DNA from: Entrophospora sp. SA101
Lineage: Eukaryota > Glomeromycota > Glomeromycetes > Entrophosporales > Entrophosporaceae
Assembly: GCA_958430865.1 (NCBI GenBank)
Contig: CAUDNR010004189.1
Span: 517 to 64,516, forward strand
Length of the DNA: 64,000 nucleotides
Reading direction: 5' to 3'
Each line of letters starts with the position of its first letter. Position 1 is the first letter of the stretch. Under the pieces are notes generated by a model that was not told the origin of the DNA, made no database searches, and saw only the letters and a list, made by a program, of their open reading frames with translations. Below, piece after piece: positions 10,572 to 20,421 of this stretch. A program made the position numbers and the translations under genes.

Positions 10572-13310
10572 TTGTAGTATGAAACCTATATAAAAATATA
10601 TAAAAATACAAGGTTTGGATTTTAGAGATAGTAACCCGATTCAAAGATTTTACTTAGTACACGCGTATTGCACCAACTGTAGATTTTAAATAACTCACGG
10701 CAGTTGATTATCAAAAAATTTTCATATATGCGGATTTTTTGCAGTGCAATTTATAAAAAATATTAAAGAGAACAAGGAAGGTTTGATTAACGAAGTAAAT
10801 AAAAACATTTCAAAGGATTTGGAAAGCATGTTATTGGCCAATTTCTTGATATCAAAGGTGAATTATTATCGAACGATATAGTAATTAATAGAGTAGGTAA
10901 TGATATTTTAATTGACGGCAATGGATCGTTAAAATAAATAGATGTCAAATTATTATCGAAAACTTTTTTGCGAGTAAGCTCTAGTATTATTACCTTACTC
11001 GCAAGAGATACAGACACGATTGATTTTTAATTATGGGAGGAGTTAATTTACTTTTCGTTAGGATAAATTTTGGGATTTTATATTTATCTCATAATATAAT
11101 AATAAGATATTTAATTTATATAATAAAAAATACAAGAATGGAAATTTTTTCCTTCTTCTTCCCCCGATTCCTTGCTGTTATTGTCGCTGTTGTTTCGAAA
11201 TTAATAAACGAAGATAGTAGTGTTTTTCTTTCATTTTTGGAGAAATAAGTGTCATGCGTCAAATAGTGTTAACATTAAGCTGATCGAGACCAACACGATA
11301 CTCCTTGAGTGACAAAAATACTTTTGGTAAATAGCAATGCTGAGGTGACAAAGTCGTTTACAATAATTACAAAAAAATTTATAAAGAGTAAATACTTTTC
11401 TACTACTTTGTAAACATTTGAATTCCTTCATCAATGGATTTATAATATATATAAAAGCAAAATATAGTAGAACAGGTGATGAATATTCGCACCTATCAGA
11501 TTCAAATCTATCATTACATATCCTTTAGAGGTTTTAGAGGCAAAGGAAAAATAATTGATATCCGGATTATAAAATTAATTAATTCTGAAGATTGTTTATT
11601 TTACATGTATTCTAAAACAAAATGATGGTAATAAAGAAGATGGCAATAAATAAATAAATAAGTTGATTTTGAATCATTTTTTATTAATAAATAAAGGCCA
11701 AGATATTTAAGTTTGTCGATTTATTTAATTAAAAAACAAAAAAACACCCAGAAACCATTTTTCTCGTATACGGAACTCTGTACATAAATTATAAATACTA
11801 ATTACTAATACTAATGTTATTTCTATAATCGCCATGTAATCTCTGTAATAGTATAGGTAAATCGGAATATATTAATATCTAGATTTTCATGCGTAACATT
11901 TGTTTATGTTTTGTTTCCTTTCTACCCGGTGCATTGTTTCTTTTTAACTTTTTAAGACCCTTTTTTTTTGAAAAAGCTTAATAATATGGAAAAAAATATA
12001 TTACTAATACTAATATTTGAAGACGAGTAATATTACATGCGTTGATTAATATATGTACAAGGAAAACTCCATTTTTTTTTGGAACGCGAGATAAAGAGAA
12101 TTGGTCATTCATTACAACATATTTAAAGAAGATATGCTACTTGTTGTCGGTTGTTAATAGCCAGTGTTTTTTTTTTTTGTATGTTAATAAACTTATTTTT
12201 ATTTATATAAAATAGCCTAAATACCTTATAAATCAAAACGTGGAATGAAATCTATCATATATAGGTGATTATAAGATTCCTTTTCATGTGATCGTTATTA
12301 ATATTAAACGATTATAAAGAAGCGTCAAAGGTAAAAAAAGTAACATGGTTATTGAAGATCTCTCACACACACATACATGGAAAACTGTTTTAGACAATCT
12401 GGTAATACCAAAAAACTATCCATTTGATTGTTGGAAATTTGTTTATAGATGTTGAAATGTATCTTCAAAGCTCGAATATTTAAAACATCTCATCTTCCTT
12501 GCGTACATTAGACCAAGGTTCTCCTGATGATACAGTGATCAATTAAAATTTTCAGGGGGCACATGGCTCTAGAGTTTATTGAAATTGCGTTGTTGTCAAA
12601 AATACTCAAAGTCCTTCAACTTGTTTCAATTGGCATCGTCTGTAAAAAAAATTTATAGATATGAGGCGTGCAATTGCAAGACGCTTGCTTGTTTGTGAGA
12701 GCAAAATTTTTATTAAATCTGAACCTTATGAGACTCAACACCCTTTTTGATAAACTAAAGTTATTTGTATAGCCTGTGCATGCAATATCAATACCAGCAT
12801 GTAAAGTTTTAAGAGATAATATCCAAATAAAAAATGTTTAAAAATTCATGTGGAAATCAATGATTATATAATTAATCACGCGGCTGAAGAAGCTTAGACA
12901 CAAGTTTCAGTGATAAAAAGAAAATGACGTAAAACTGTATCCTTGGTATAACTAGTAACAGCAATAAAAGATAAATTAAATAACAATAATCCAAGAAAGG
13001 TCATGACGTAAAACCACACCCTCGAGATCATCATTCCCTACGAATTTTTGATTACGTTCGAAAGAATGAACACTGAAAAGATAATAAAATTCTTGACAAA
13101 AAAACAGATGCAATAACGCAATATGGGAAGGAAAGTCAAAACAGTGAAAACTCTAAATGATAACTGTAATTTAATAATAAAAAAGGTAAAGTTTTAAATT
13201 GAAGAAAGAAAACGTAATATCGTGAACAAAAAAAATTTTTTTGAGACACCAAAATATAATCTTTTTTATGTAATAAATAAATAGCGCATTGGTAAAAAGC
13301 AACAATACAT
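8012..13310 (-). repeat. Palindrome 1, right arm (5.3 kb inverted repeat)
   Basis: This is the reverse complement of 240-5537. It begins 34 bases after the F-box stop codon, inside an (ATTTAT)n-like tract. It ends at 13310, where the sequence changes abruptly to the diverged rim. It holds the plus-strand decayed gene at 10179-10937, the (AT)n tract at 10540-10568 and the hairpin at 10968-11004. The rest of the arm is AT-rich and I see no gene in it. Confidence 0.95.
10179..10937 (+). pseudogene. Decayed protein-coding gene, right-arm copy
   Basis: Frame piece 1 (10179-10307) encodes 42 residues ending SLIRISPEN then TAA. Piece 2 starts near 10346 in another frame, reads LEKSWKLEIYITMYGLLTI and runs to about 10482 with one internal stop. 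Piece 3, about 10800-10937, reads KHFKGFGKHVIGQF through GNGSLK then TAA. The residue mix looks like real protein, not translated spacer, but no single frame is open. The family is not recognised. It is identical to the left-arm copy. Confidence 0.45.
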
Positions 13311-13590
13311 TATATAATATACAATCCAAGTCCATTACACATCATACACTTGAACTATTTCTTTAAGAATTTCATCAGATGCCAATATTATTTCTGACGA
13401 GCATGAAAATTCCTGTGGTATTTTTAACTTTAATATTATCTTAAGACCTACCACCATTAATTAGATATCTTTGGATCCAATGACCTTTAAATAAAATAAA
13501 TCACCCATTAGTTGTATCTATTAACATTCATAAAATTTTTAAATATCGATTTGTTGTACCTTTTCCTGATTTTGTAGATATGAACCACTA
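13311..13590 (-). repeat. Diverged rim of palindrome 1, right side
   Basis: This is the diverged reverse complement of bases 1-239. It carries extra short insertions, for example around 13355-13375 and 13425-13445 relative to the left rim. Identity falls abruptly at the core boundary (13310/13311), so the boundary marks where sequence homogenisation or duplication stopped. Confidence 0.72.
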
Positions 13591-13689
13591 TTTGAATATT
13601 TCTTAATGAATATTCTATTGTTTAGAGAGCAATTAACTTATTTGAAAATAAATAAACTTATCACATTAATAATGCTTTTACTGGATTCC

Positions 13690-15442
13690 GAAAAATGTAT
13701 GCTATTTTGTTTGTTGTGAAATTTGCATTTGGGTATACTTTTTTGATTTATTTCCTATATTCAAAGTAATGTTTTTACTGCAGGATAAATTAAAGGAATT
13801 CAAGGTACTGCTAAGGTTCCAAATGATCTGTTAAAGTATATTGGTTCATTCAAAAAGAAGATGCAATATTAGGAAGGTAAAATTCAGACAATGTGTAAAT
13901 TAAGTATTTATAATATGTTAAAGGAATACAAGTCCAAAACCATAAAACCAAAAAATCAGAAGATTATACATGTGGTCATTTATTTAGAAAATTCTCTGAT
14001 TTAATACCATCTAAATGTAAGAATGAAAGTGGGACAATTCTGCATTACAAAGGAAAGCATTTGGAAGGAAAGGTGTTTTGGTCAAAATTAATAAGATATC
14101 TTGTGATTAACATGGATTAATTAATCTATTTCATACATGTCAGCAAGTATTTATTTCAATTACCTATAATCTTTGCAAATTTTGTCAACAATATTATTAT
14201 TTGTTGTTGGAAAGTGTTATCATTACTTGATGATTTGCAAAAATACCACAAAAAAAGAAATGTTGTGTTAAAATGTTTAAAGTGTGCTTATTTTTTTTAT
14301 ATTAAAAAGTTAAATGTCCAATAATTTATATAAGTTAATAACACAAGACAGAGAGGAATTAGTGCTTAAAATTGATAATGAAATGAATGATATTGCTCAT
14401 TCTGCTTTTCCAAATACTTCTAATTCTGACCGTGAAAATAGAAAAAGTTATTATTTACAATTAGTCAAAGAAAACAAAGAACTATTTGAAAATGAAAAGG
14501 AATTTTGTATATAGAGAAAAGTTTATTTATAATTTCGAATTAAAAAATGCAATTTATAAATGGGGTAAATCAAGAGAATGCAATAATTGTAAAACAACAA
14601 GATACTCTGACAAATATTGTGAAAAGTGTATTAGTCTACACTTGCAGAGCCTTTTCAGTACATGGACATCTGGAAATGAGATAATTGATGGTTTTATTCA
14701 AAAATGTCAACAGCTTTCATCTCTTCCAGATCAAATCATAGAATGGATACCTTATGAGCAATTTTACAATATAAAAAAGTTAACAGAAGGTGGATTCAGT
14801 TCTATTTATACTGCTGGGTGGAGAAGAGGAGCTATTAATGATTATGATGAAAATAAAAAAGAGTTTAATTATTTTGAAGGTCAGCATATAGTATTGAAAT
14901 CATTGAATAATTCAAGTAATCCAGGAAAACCTTTTTTTGATGAGGTGATTGATCTTTTTAAAATAAAATAAAATAATCCATTTATTTTAAATCAATTAAT
15001 TTATTTATATAATTAATTTCAGGCATTGAATTATTGTAAAATTCCATCATATGAAATTACTCCTTGTTATGGTATAACTAAATTCCCAGAAAATGGAAAT
15101 TATGCAATGGTTCTTGATTATCATCCAGATGGAAATTTAAGAGATTATATACAAAAAAATCATTATAATTTAATGTTAAAGGATAGAATTATGATTTTTA
15201 CATATTTATGTGAATCATTATATTATATACATTCAAAAGATTTAATTCATTGTGATTTACATAGTGGTAATATATTAATTGGAGAGGGTAGTTGTTATAT
15301 CACAGATTTAGGATTATGTGGACCAGTTGATGAAAAATCATCAAATAAACTTTATGGAATTGTACCTTATATTGCACCAGAACTATTTAGAGGAAAAAAA
15401 TACACAAAAGAAACAGATATATTTATAGTGTTGGGATGTTAT
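13690..15442 (+). repeat. Diverged rim of palindrome 2, left side
   Basis: Inverted homology to about 55948-57608 is recognisable throughout, with many substitutions and small indels. It covers the 5' flank and most of the kinase gene. The last mismatch is at 15442 (T here, A on the matching strand at 55948). From 15443 the match becomes essentially perfect. Rim and core thus meet inside the kinase-domain coding sequence. Confidence 0.85.
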
Positions 15443-15840
15443 TGTGGGAAATATTTGCAGGTCATCCACCATTTGATGATGAGGCACATGATCTTCATTT
15501 GCAATTAAAAATATGCAAAGGTTTACGACCACCAATATTACCAGGAATGCCTAATGATTATGTACAAATGATGCAAAGATGTTGGGATGTGGATCCAGCC
15601 AAGAGACCAACTAGTAGAGAACTTTTGGATTTTTCTTATAATGAATTTAAAACTGTGAGTTCTAATGAAAGTAGTAGTAATATTGGTGGTGGTGGTAATA
15701 ATAATAATAGTAATAGTAGTAGTAATAATGGTAATTCACAACAAGCACATCCATTAGCATATCATACAAGTAGAATATTAAATGATGAGATTGCTAAATT
15801 GAATTTAAGTAATGATAGTCTATTAAATTATGAAATATAA
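14314..15840 (+). pseudogene. Zinc-ribbon plus Tyr-kinase-like protein kinase, frame-broken (left copy)
   Basis: The product would be a cytoplasmic protein kinase. A Cys4 zinc-ribbon motif (CNNC, then CEKC) precedes the kinase domain. The domain shows a glycine loop (LTEGGFSSIYTAG), a VLK lysine, a catalytic HCDLHSGN, a DLG in place of DFG, APELFRG and a subdomain XI arginine (RPTSREL), then an Asn-rich tail. One intron is clear: 14945-15022, joining FFDE to ALNYCK. Two lesions break the frame. The 4-base insertion near 14506-14513 creates a stop after NEKEFCI, and the extra AT near 15419-15424 shifts the frame after KETD. The right copy lacks both lesions. The combination is typical of the large Rhizophagus kinase family. 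It is either a pseudogene or a gene damaged by sequencing errors. Confidence 0.8.
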
Positions 15841-16398
15841 TTTAATAGGGCAAATTAAATAGTTGATTAATGATTATTTATTAATTTAAATATGATTGGT
15901 TATTTATTAATTATAATGATAATAGTAATAATAATAATAAATAAGTTAGTTGATAAGGTTAAAGTTGGAGAATTAGGTGAATCGTTATGGATAGATAATA
16001 ATTTAATTTTTTTATTTTGTTTGTATTATTTTTGAAAAGAAATTCTCTCCAAACACGTTTTTATAATTGAATAATTAATATCAAAATAAATAATCAAATG
16101 AATGTGAAATGACATCATCCAATACTAATACTAATAATTAATATTTGAATTTATAATTTTTTTGTTTAAGAATGATTGACACGAAATTAATAATTATAAA
16201 CTTAAAGGATATTCCATTTCTTTTGTTTGACGTTTTTCACCTTCACGCCAGTGTAGAAAAATTCAATTCCGGGAATGTTGGGGTGTTCTAAATTTGTAAA
16301 ATAGTTTCTAAAACTCTACTAGTTGCATTTCACGACGAATGTTATACACTCAGATACCATACATCTAAAAATAGGTACTTTTTTTATTAATGCTAGCA

Positions 16399-17541
16399 CT
16401 ACGTGCGATTCAATAAATTTGTCAGAGTAAAAGTAAGTGGGTCATCTTGATATAGTGGTGGATCTTTGTAGCTACGATAATGTTGTAGAATGGCGAGAAT
16501 ATTATCTATCTCCTCAAAGTAAGTTTCAGCAATTTGTTTATTAGGCGATTTTCTAGCAAATATTTCAACATAGTTTCTTGTCTATGCAGTTTTTCTGCTT
16601 CACAGATTATTTGAGGCTTGAGCTTTTTTTTAATTGATTTCAGTAAAATAATATTGTTCTTTTGTGTGAAGTGAAACAAGCGTAAATATAATTGGTGCTG
16701 AATTTTATTGTAAATTTACCCTCAAAGAAATTTATCAACAAGTTGGTTTATTTTTTTTTTGATGACTTTCTTTACAATAAAAGAAAGTTTCAAAATTATG
16801 TTTTTTCAGATTCTTTGAAGAATTTTTCCGAATGTTGACAAATAACAGCCTCCGATCCATCTTGTTGAACATCCAAGCATCTCTGATCAAGATTAGTCCA
16901 GAATTTTTTGTAAATCCCGGTGAAGTCATCTCTGAGGTAGTCCATCGTAGAAGTTATCCATATCCATAGCATTCGTTATTCTAAAACTTTTGTAACAAAA
17001 AATTATGACATCTTTCCGATAAATTCAAAATTTTGATCTCCTATACAATGAGAAATGCACCAACATTAATAAACTTTCCTTTAACTCAGGTAGCTCAATC
17101 TCCTGTATTCAACAAGGACACCTTCGTCCACCTTTAAACAGTCAAAATCGAAAGACAGTATATTTACGAAGGTGGCCTGCTTATCACTACATAAATCTGA
17201 CATATAAAATTGATAATTTCTTTAAAAAAAAAAGAGAAAGTGATTATTAATTGACCGATACCTACAGTATAGTAACACGATGTTCATTATCCACTGTTTT
17301 TTTCTATTTTTCCTCATTAATTATGCTGGTATCATTTCCTCTATCACCAAAACACCATTCCGATATATAACCCAATTCAACATACGAACACACAAAAAAG
17401 TTTTCCTTCGCTATTTTCAAATTGATTCATGCCCGCTAAAAACGAATTATTTTTCGGTAACTTCGACTTGGTTCCCTTGAACGAGGGGGGTTTCAATGCG
17501 AGAAGTTTATTTTGCAACAAAAAGTTTTTTTCTAATGACAT
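16399..17541 (-). pseudogene. Unrecognised multi-exon gene or relic (left copy)
   Basis: This is the mirror of 53849-54991, where the exons are described. On this strand the pieces are the N-terminal ORF at 17377-17541, a 40-residue piece at 17081-17203, a piece near 16800-16925 with YKKFWTNLDQRC, and a terminal piece ending at 16399 (QIAETYFEEIDNI, YQDDPLTFTLTNLL). The pieces are not all joinable in frame. No family is recognised. Confidence 0.35.
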
Positions 17542-17835
17542 ACCGATGGTGGTGGTAATATTGGTTCGATTAAAAGAAAATTGTTAAGGCTAATTGATAA
17601 TACTGTAGATGGTTAATAGAATATTTTGAAAAATAATTTTATTACCAACATTATACGGTCATATCTCTCCATATAGTGGCACATATGTTGAGAACCAATT
17701 ACTATTAAGCTCATAGAAAAACATAAGAACATCTAGAAAAAGTTACCGTGTTCCCGACAGGGTTATTACAAACGTTTTTAATTTGTCACAATTCTATGTT
17801 AAACCAAACCTTTTATTATTCATTAATTGTTCACG

Positions 17836-18421
17836 TTATTTAATAGAGGCATTAATGTTTAACATGCCGCTTTTTGTTTCAATTACAATTTTAAAAACAC
17901 CATTAACCAATTTAAATAAAAATATCAGGTTCAATTTACCCCATTCCTCTTCTAGGGCTATTTGCCATTCTACTGTTCTTGGAAATTGTCCTTTGTTACT
18001 ATTAATTATCTCGTGTTGATCATTTCCATTTACTTCCTAATATATATATACTAATATTAAACTGTAATGGAAAAATGCCAACTTTATATCATATTTATTT
18101 ATTGGAGTACAAATCAAATATATACTTTTTTGGCATAAACTTCATTTATTTGTGGATGATTGTCAAACCCAGGAATGACTTCAGAGAGAGGAGGTAATTC
18201 GTCACCATAAATATTCTTTCATTATTTATTATTATTATTATTACCAACTCTACCATTTTTCGTAAGAATCATCGAATTCTTATTATTTTTTTGTTTATTT
18301 TGCGACCACATACAATTCAATTAATTACCTCATAGTAATAGAAGGAAAGCAATTTTAAAAAGCTACCAGTATTTAGCTTTTTTAAATTCAGATGATCAAT
18401 ATATTGTTGCTTAATGGGGAA
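17836..18421 (-). CDS. Small spliced hypothetical gene (left copy)
   Basis: This is the mirror of 52969-53554, with the same three exons and two introns. It differs from the right copy by the one substitution seen between the arms. Position 18203 makes the fifth codon of exon 2 GAC (Asp) here and TAC (Tyr) on the right. The function is unknown. The 5' end is not defined, because the open frame starts after a TGA without a clear ATG. Confidence 0.4.
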
Positions 18422-18712
18422 TCAAGCAATTTTTATCAATAATAGGAACATAAACATATTGTGAAATTCCTATTCTTTAAATAAAATTATGTAATTTTTT
18501 TCATCGCGTTATATAATAATAAAATAACGACACTGACTAAGGATATTAGTATAGAACATTCTGGATACATTTTCAATCGATTATAAATATAAGATGTGAG
18601 TAGTTTAATAATTTTTAAAAGATCTTTTTTTTCTAATAATTTTATAAAGATCTTTTTTTTCTAATTATTTTATAAAAAAAAATTTTTTCCTCCAAAACAA
18701 ATTTTTTTAAAA

Positions 18713-19237
18713 ATGCTTTCTTCGGTAGCAAAAGGCCGTCAACTTGAAATCACAGTTGTAAACATATTGAGGGATGCAGGGATTGAGTGTGAACATACTG
18801 GGTGAGTGTTTTTCACTGAGTTATTTTGTCGAGTTCTTTGATGATAATGACGCATTATACTCATTATTGTTTATTGTTTATCAATTATACAAAGGGCCGG
18901 GTGACAAAGGAATTGACATTAAAGGAGTTGTCTGCGGCATCCCGTTTGTTATACAATGCAAGAATTGGTACCGAAAGAATATAGGTATTATATCAATTAT
19001 ATCTGAATCACATTAATTAAGAAAACTTTCAATTAATTAATATCAAACATTTGCAGGTCGCCCGGCCGTAAATGAATTGGAGGGAGTTCTGACAAAGGAT
19101 ACGATCGGCGTCGTGGTGAGCCGATCATCTAAAACGTCGGTATACCCACAGATGTGACAAACGTTATAGAGGATTTATCATCAATAGTCGCTGGTCGACT
19201 AGATGATAAAGCCCGCGCCCTTAAATTATTTATTTAA
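18713..19237 (+). pseudogene. Mrr/Rrg7-like PD-(D/E)XK nuclease, frame-broken (left copy)
   Basis: The reading is LSSVAKGRQLEITVVNILRD in exon 1, then GPGDKGIDIKGVVCG and VIQCKNWYRKN in exon 2, then RPAVNELEGVLTKDTIGVVV in exon 3. The G-D-x-G-I-D-I and Q-C-K-N pattern is the D...QxK core of Mrr-type restriction-endonuclease folds, which fungi carry in the Rrg7 (required for respiratory growth) family. Introns are about 18802-18893 and 18985-19056. The only AG acceptor I see for intron 1 joins the exons out of frame. A further break in the A run at 19131-19134 throws the tail (GIPTDVTNVIEDLSSIV) into another frame. It is probably a pseudogene. Missed short splice variants are possible. It lacks obvious neighbours of related function. 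Confidence 0.6.
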
Positions 19238-19349
19238 TTTTTATTTCTTTTTTCTTGTATATAATTGTTTTTTAATCGTAAGTCTTAGCCCGCGGGAACA
19301 CTATCGTATATCGACGTTTTATCTGATTATTTCCCCGCTCATTGTAAAT

Positions 19350-19620
19350 ATTTCTTGTATATATTTTTTTACTTCTTGTATATATTTTTTACTTCTTGTA
19401 TTTATTTTGATCAGATAAATGGTGCTTTATTCACTGACATATTAAAAAAACATCACATCGTAGTTAGGGCTTCTATTTGTAATACAAATTCTTATTCGAA
19501 TTATTCGTAAAAAAATTTATTTCGAATTAAAAAAATTTATTCGAAAAAGTTTATTCGAAAAAGTTTATTCGAATTTAAAAGTTTATTCGAATTAAAAATT
19601 TAATTCGCTTTTATTCAAAT
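19350..19620. repeat. AT-rich minisatellite region with TTCGAA-bearing units
   Basis: Two short tandem families lie together. One is an ACTTCTTGTATATATTTTT-like unit repeated about three times between 19330 and 19410. The other is a TTATTCGAA-containing unit of 13-17 bp (for example AAAAAGTTTATTCGAA) repeated with variation from about 19490 to 19610. The core TTCGAA is itself palindromic. No gene is seen here. The mirror is about 51770-52040. Confidence 0.7.
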
Positions 19621-19850
19621 TATTTGTTTGTTTTATTTGTTTTATTCATTATCGGAACCTTGGGTTTGTTCATTCATTTTATTAGATTATTTGGAATCAT
19701 GGGTTGTTCAATTACTTAAATATTCAAACTATATATACAACAAGGTTTAATATTGATTTTATTATTATAAAAATTGAAATTAAAAATGAAACTAATAAGG
19801 AAAGACTGAAACAAGATTCATGTTTCTTTTAATAAATAGCAATCTTTCCG

Positions 19851-20090
19851 GTGTGCTTGAATTTAAACTGGACCTTAATTATTTCTAAAGGTTATAAAAC
19901 AAACCATTTGCCGTACGACACAATTTTTGCTAAATATGGTGAAAACGTTGATCGCGCAAAAAACCGAAAAGACCAGGCGCGGCTAGACGCAAAAGGAGAT
20001 CGTGACACGGCAAATGTTAAATCTTTTTTTTGTGTTTATCGTAAAGTCTGGAAAGATAGCATCCCCCGAAAGATAGTACTCCTACTTTAA
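19851..20090 (+). CDS. Hypothetical small ORF (left copy)
   Basis: A 79-codon ORF contains a charged, protein-like middle part (KYGENVDRAKNRKDQARLDA, then KGDRDTANVKSF). The middle reads as genuine coding sequence, while the first 15 and last 15 residues do not. Its 3' part lies inside the 26-bp inverted repeat starting at 20040, so it may be a fragment of a transposon-borne gene or an exon of a broken gene. No family is recognised. Confidence 0.3.
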   Translation: MCLNLNWTLIISKGYKTNHLPYDTIFAKYGENVDRAKNRKDQARLDAKGDRDTANVKSFFCVYRKVWKDSIPRKIVLLL

Positions 20091-20163
20091 AACAATTGAG
20101 CGTCAATATAAAAAAAATGTTACACATATGTAAAAATGGGATGCTATCTTTCCAGACTTTACG
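20040..20163. mobile_element. MITE-like hairpin with 26-bp terminal inverted repeats (left copy)
   Basis: Bases 20040-20065 (CGTAAAGTCTGGAAAGATAG, then CATCCC) are the perfect reverse complement of 20138-20163. They enclose 72 bp, giving a 124-bp unit. No target-site duplication is obvious. The perfect stem suggests a young element or a strong RNA hairpin upstream of THR4 (start codon at 20422). The mirror copy is 51227-51350. Confidence 0.6.
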
Positions 20164-20421
20164 GTAGTCACTTGACCCACAACTTACTCTGCGCCGCAGC
20201 GATGATATTGGTTAGTCATGTGATATTTTATAGTCATTACATAAATATATATATAGTAAATCTGCAATAATATATATAGGAAAAACGTGGATCACAAAAT
20301 CAAACAAAAAATTCCAAGTAGGGAAAAAAGCGGTACTACGAGTTTTGTGTAATTTTTTATATTTGGGTATTACTAATTGATAATCGTTTGTGATCTCTTT
20401 CTTAATTCAAAAAAAAAAAAA

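Noticed and set aside
240..13310. Palindrome 1 as a missed sequencing hairpin adaptor
   Set aside because: Such artefacts have almost no loop and no diverged rims. Here there is a 2.5-kb unique loop and both rims differ. It is not formally excluded without reads.
1..13310. Palindrome 1 as a giant transposon with 5.3-kb terminal inverted repeats
   Set aside because: There are no defined ends, no target-site duplication and no transposase domain, and the homology continues past the arm ends as diverged rims.
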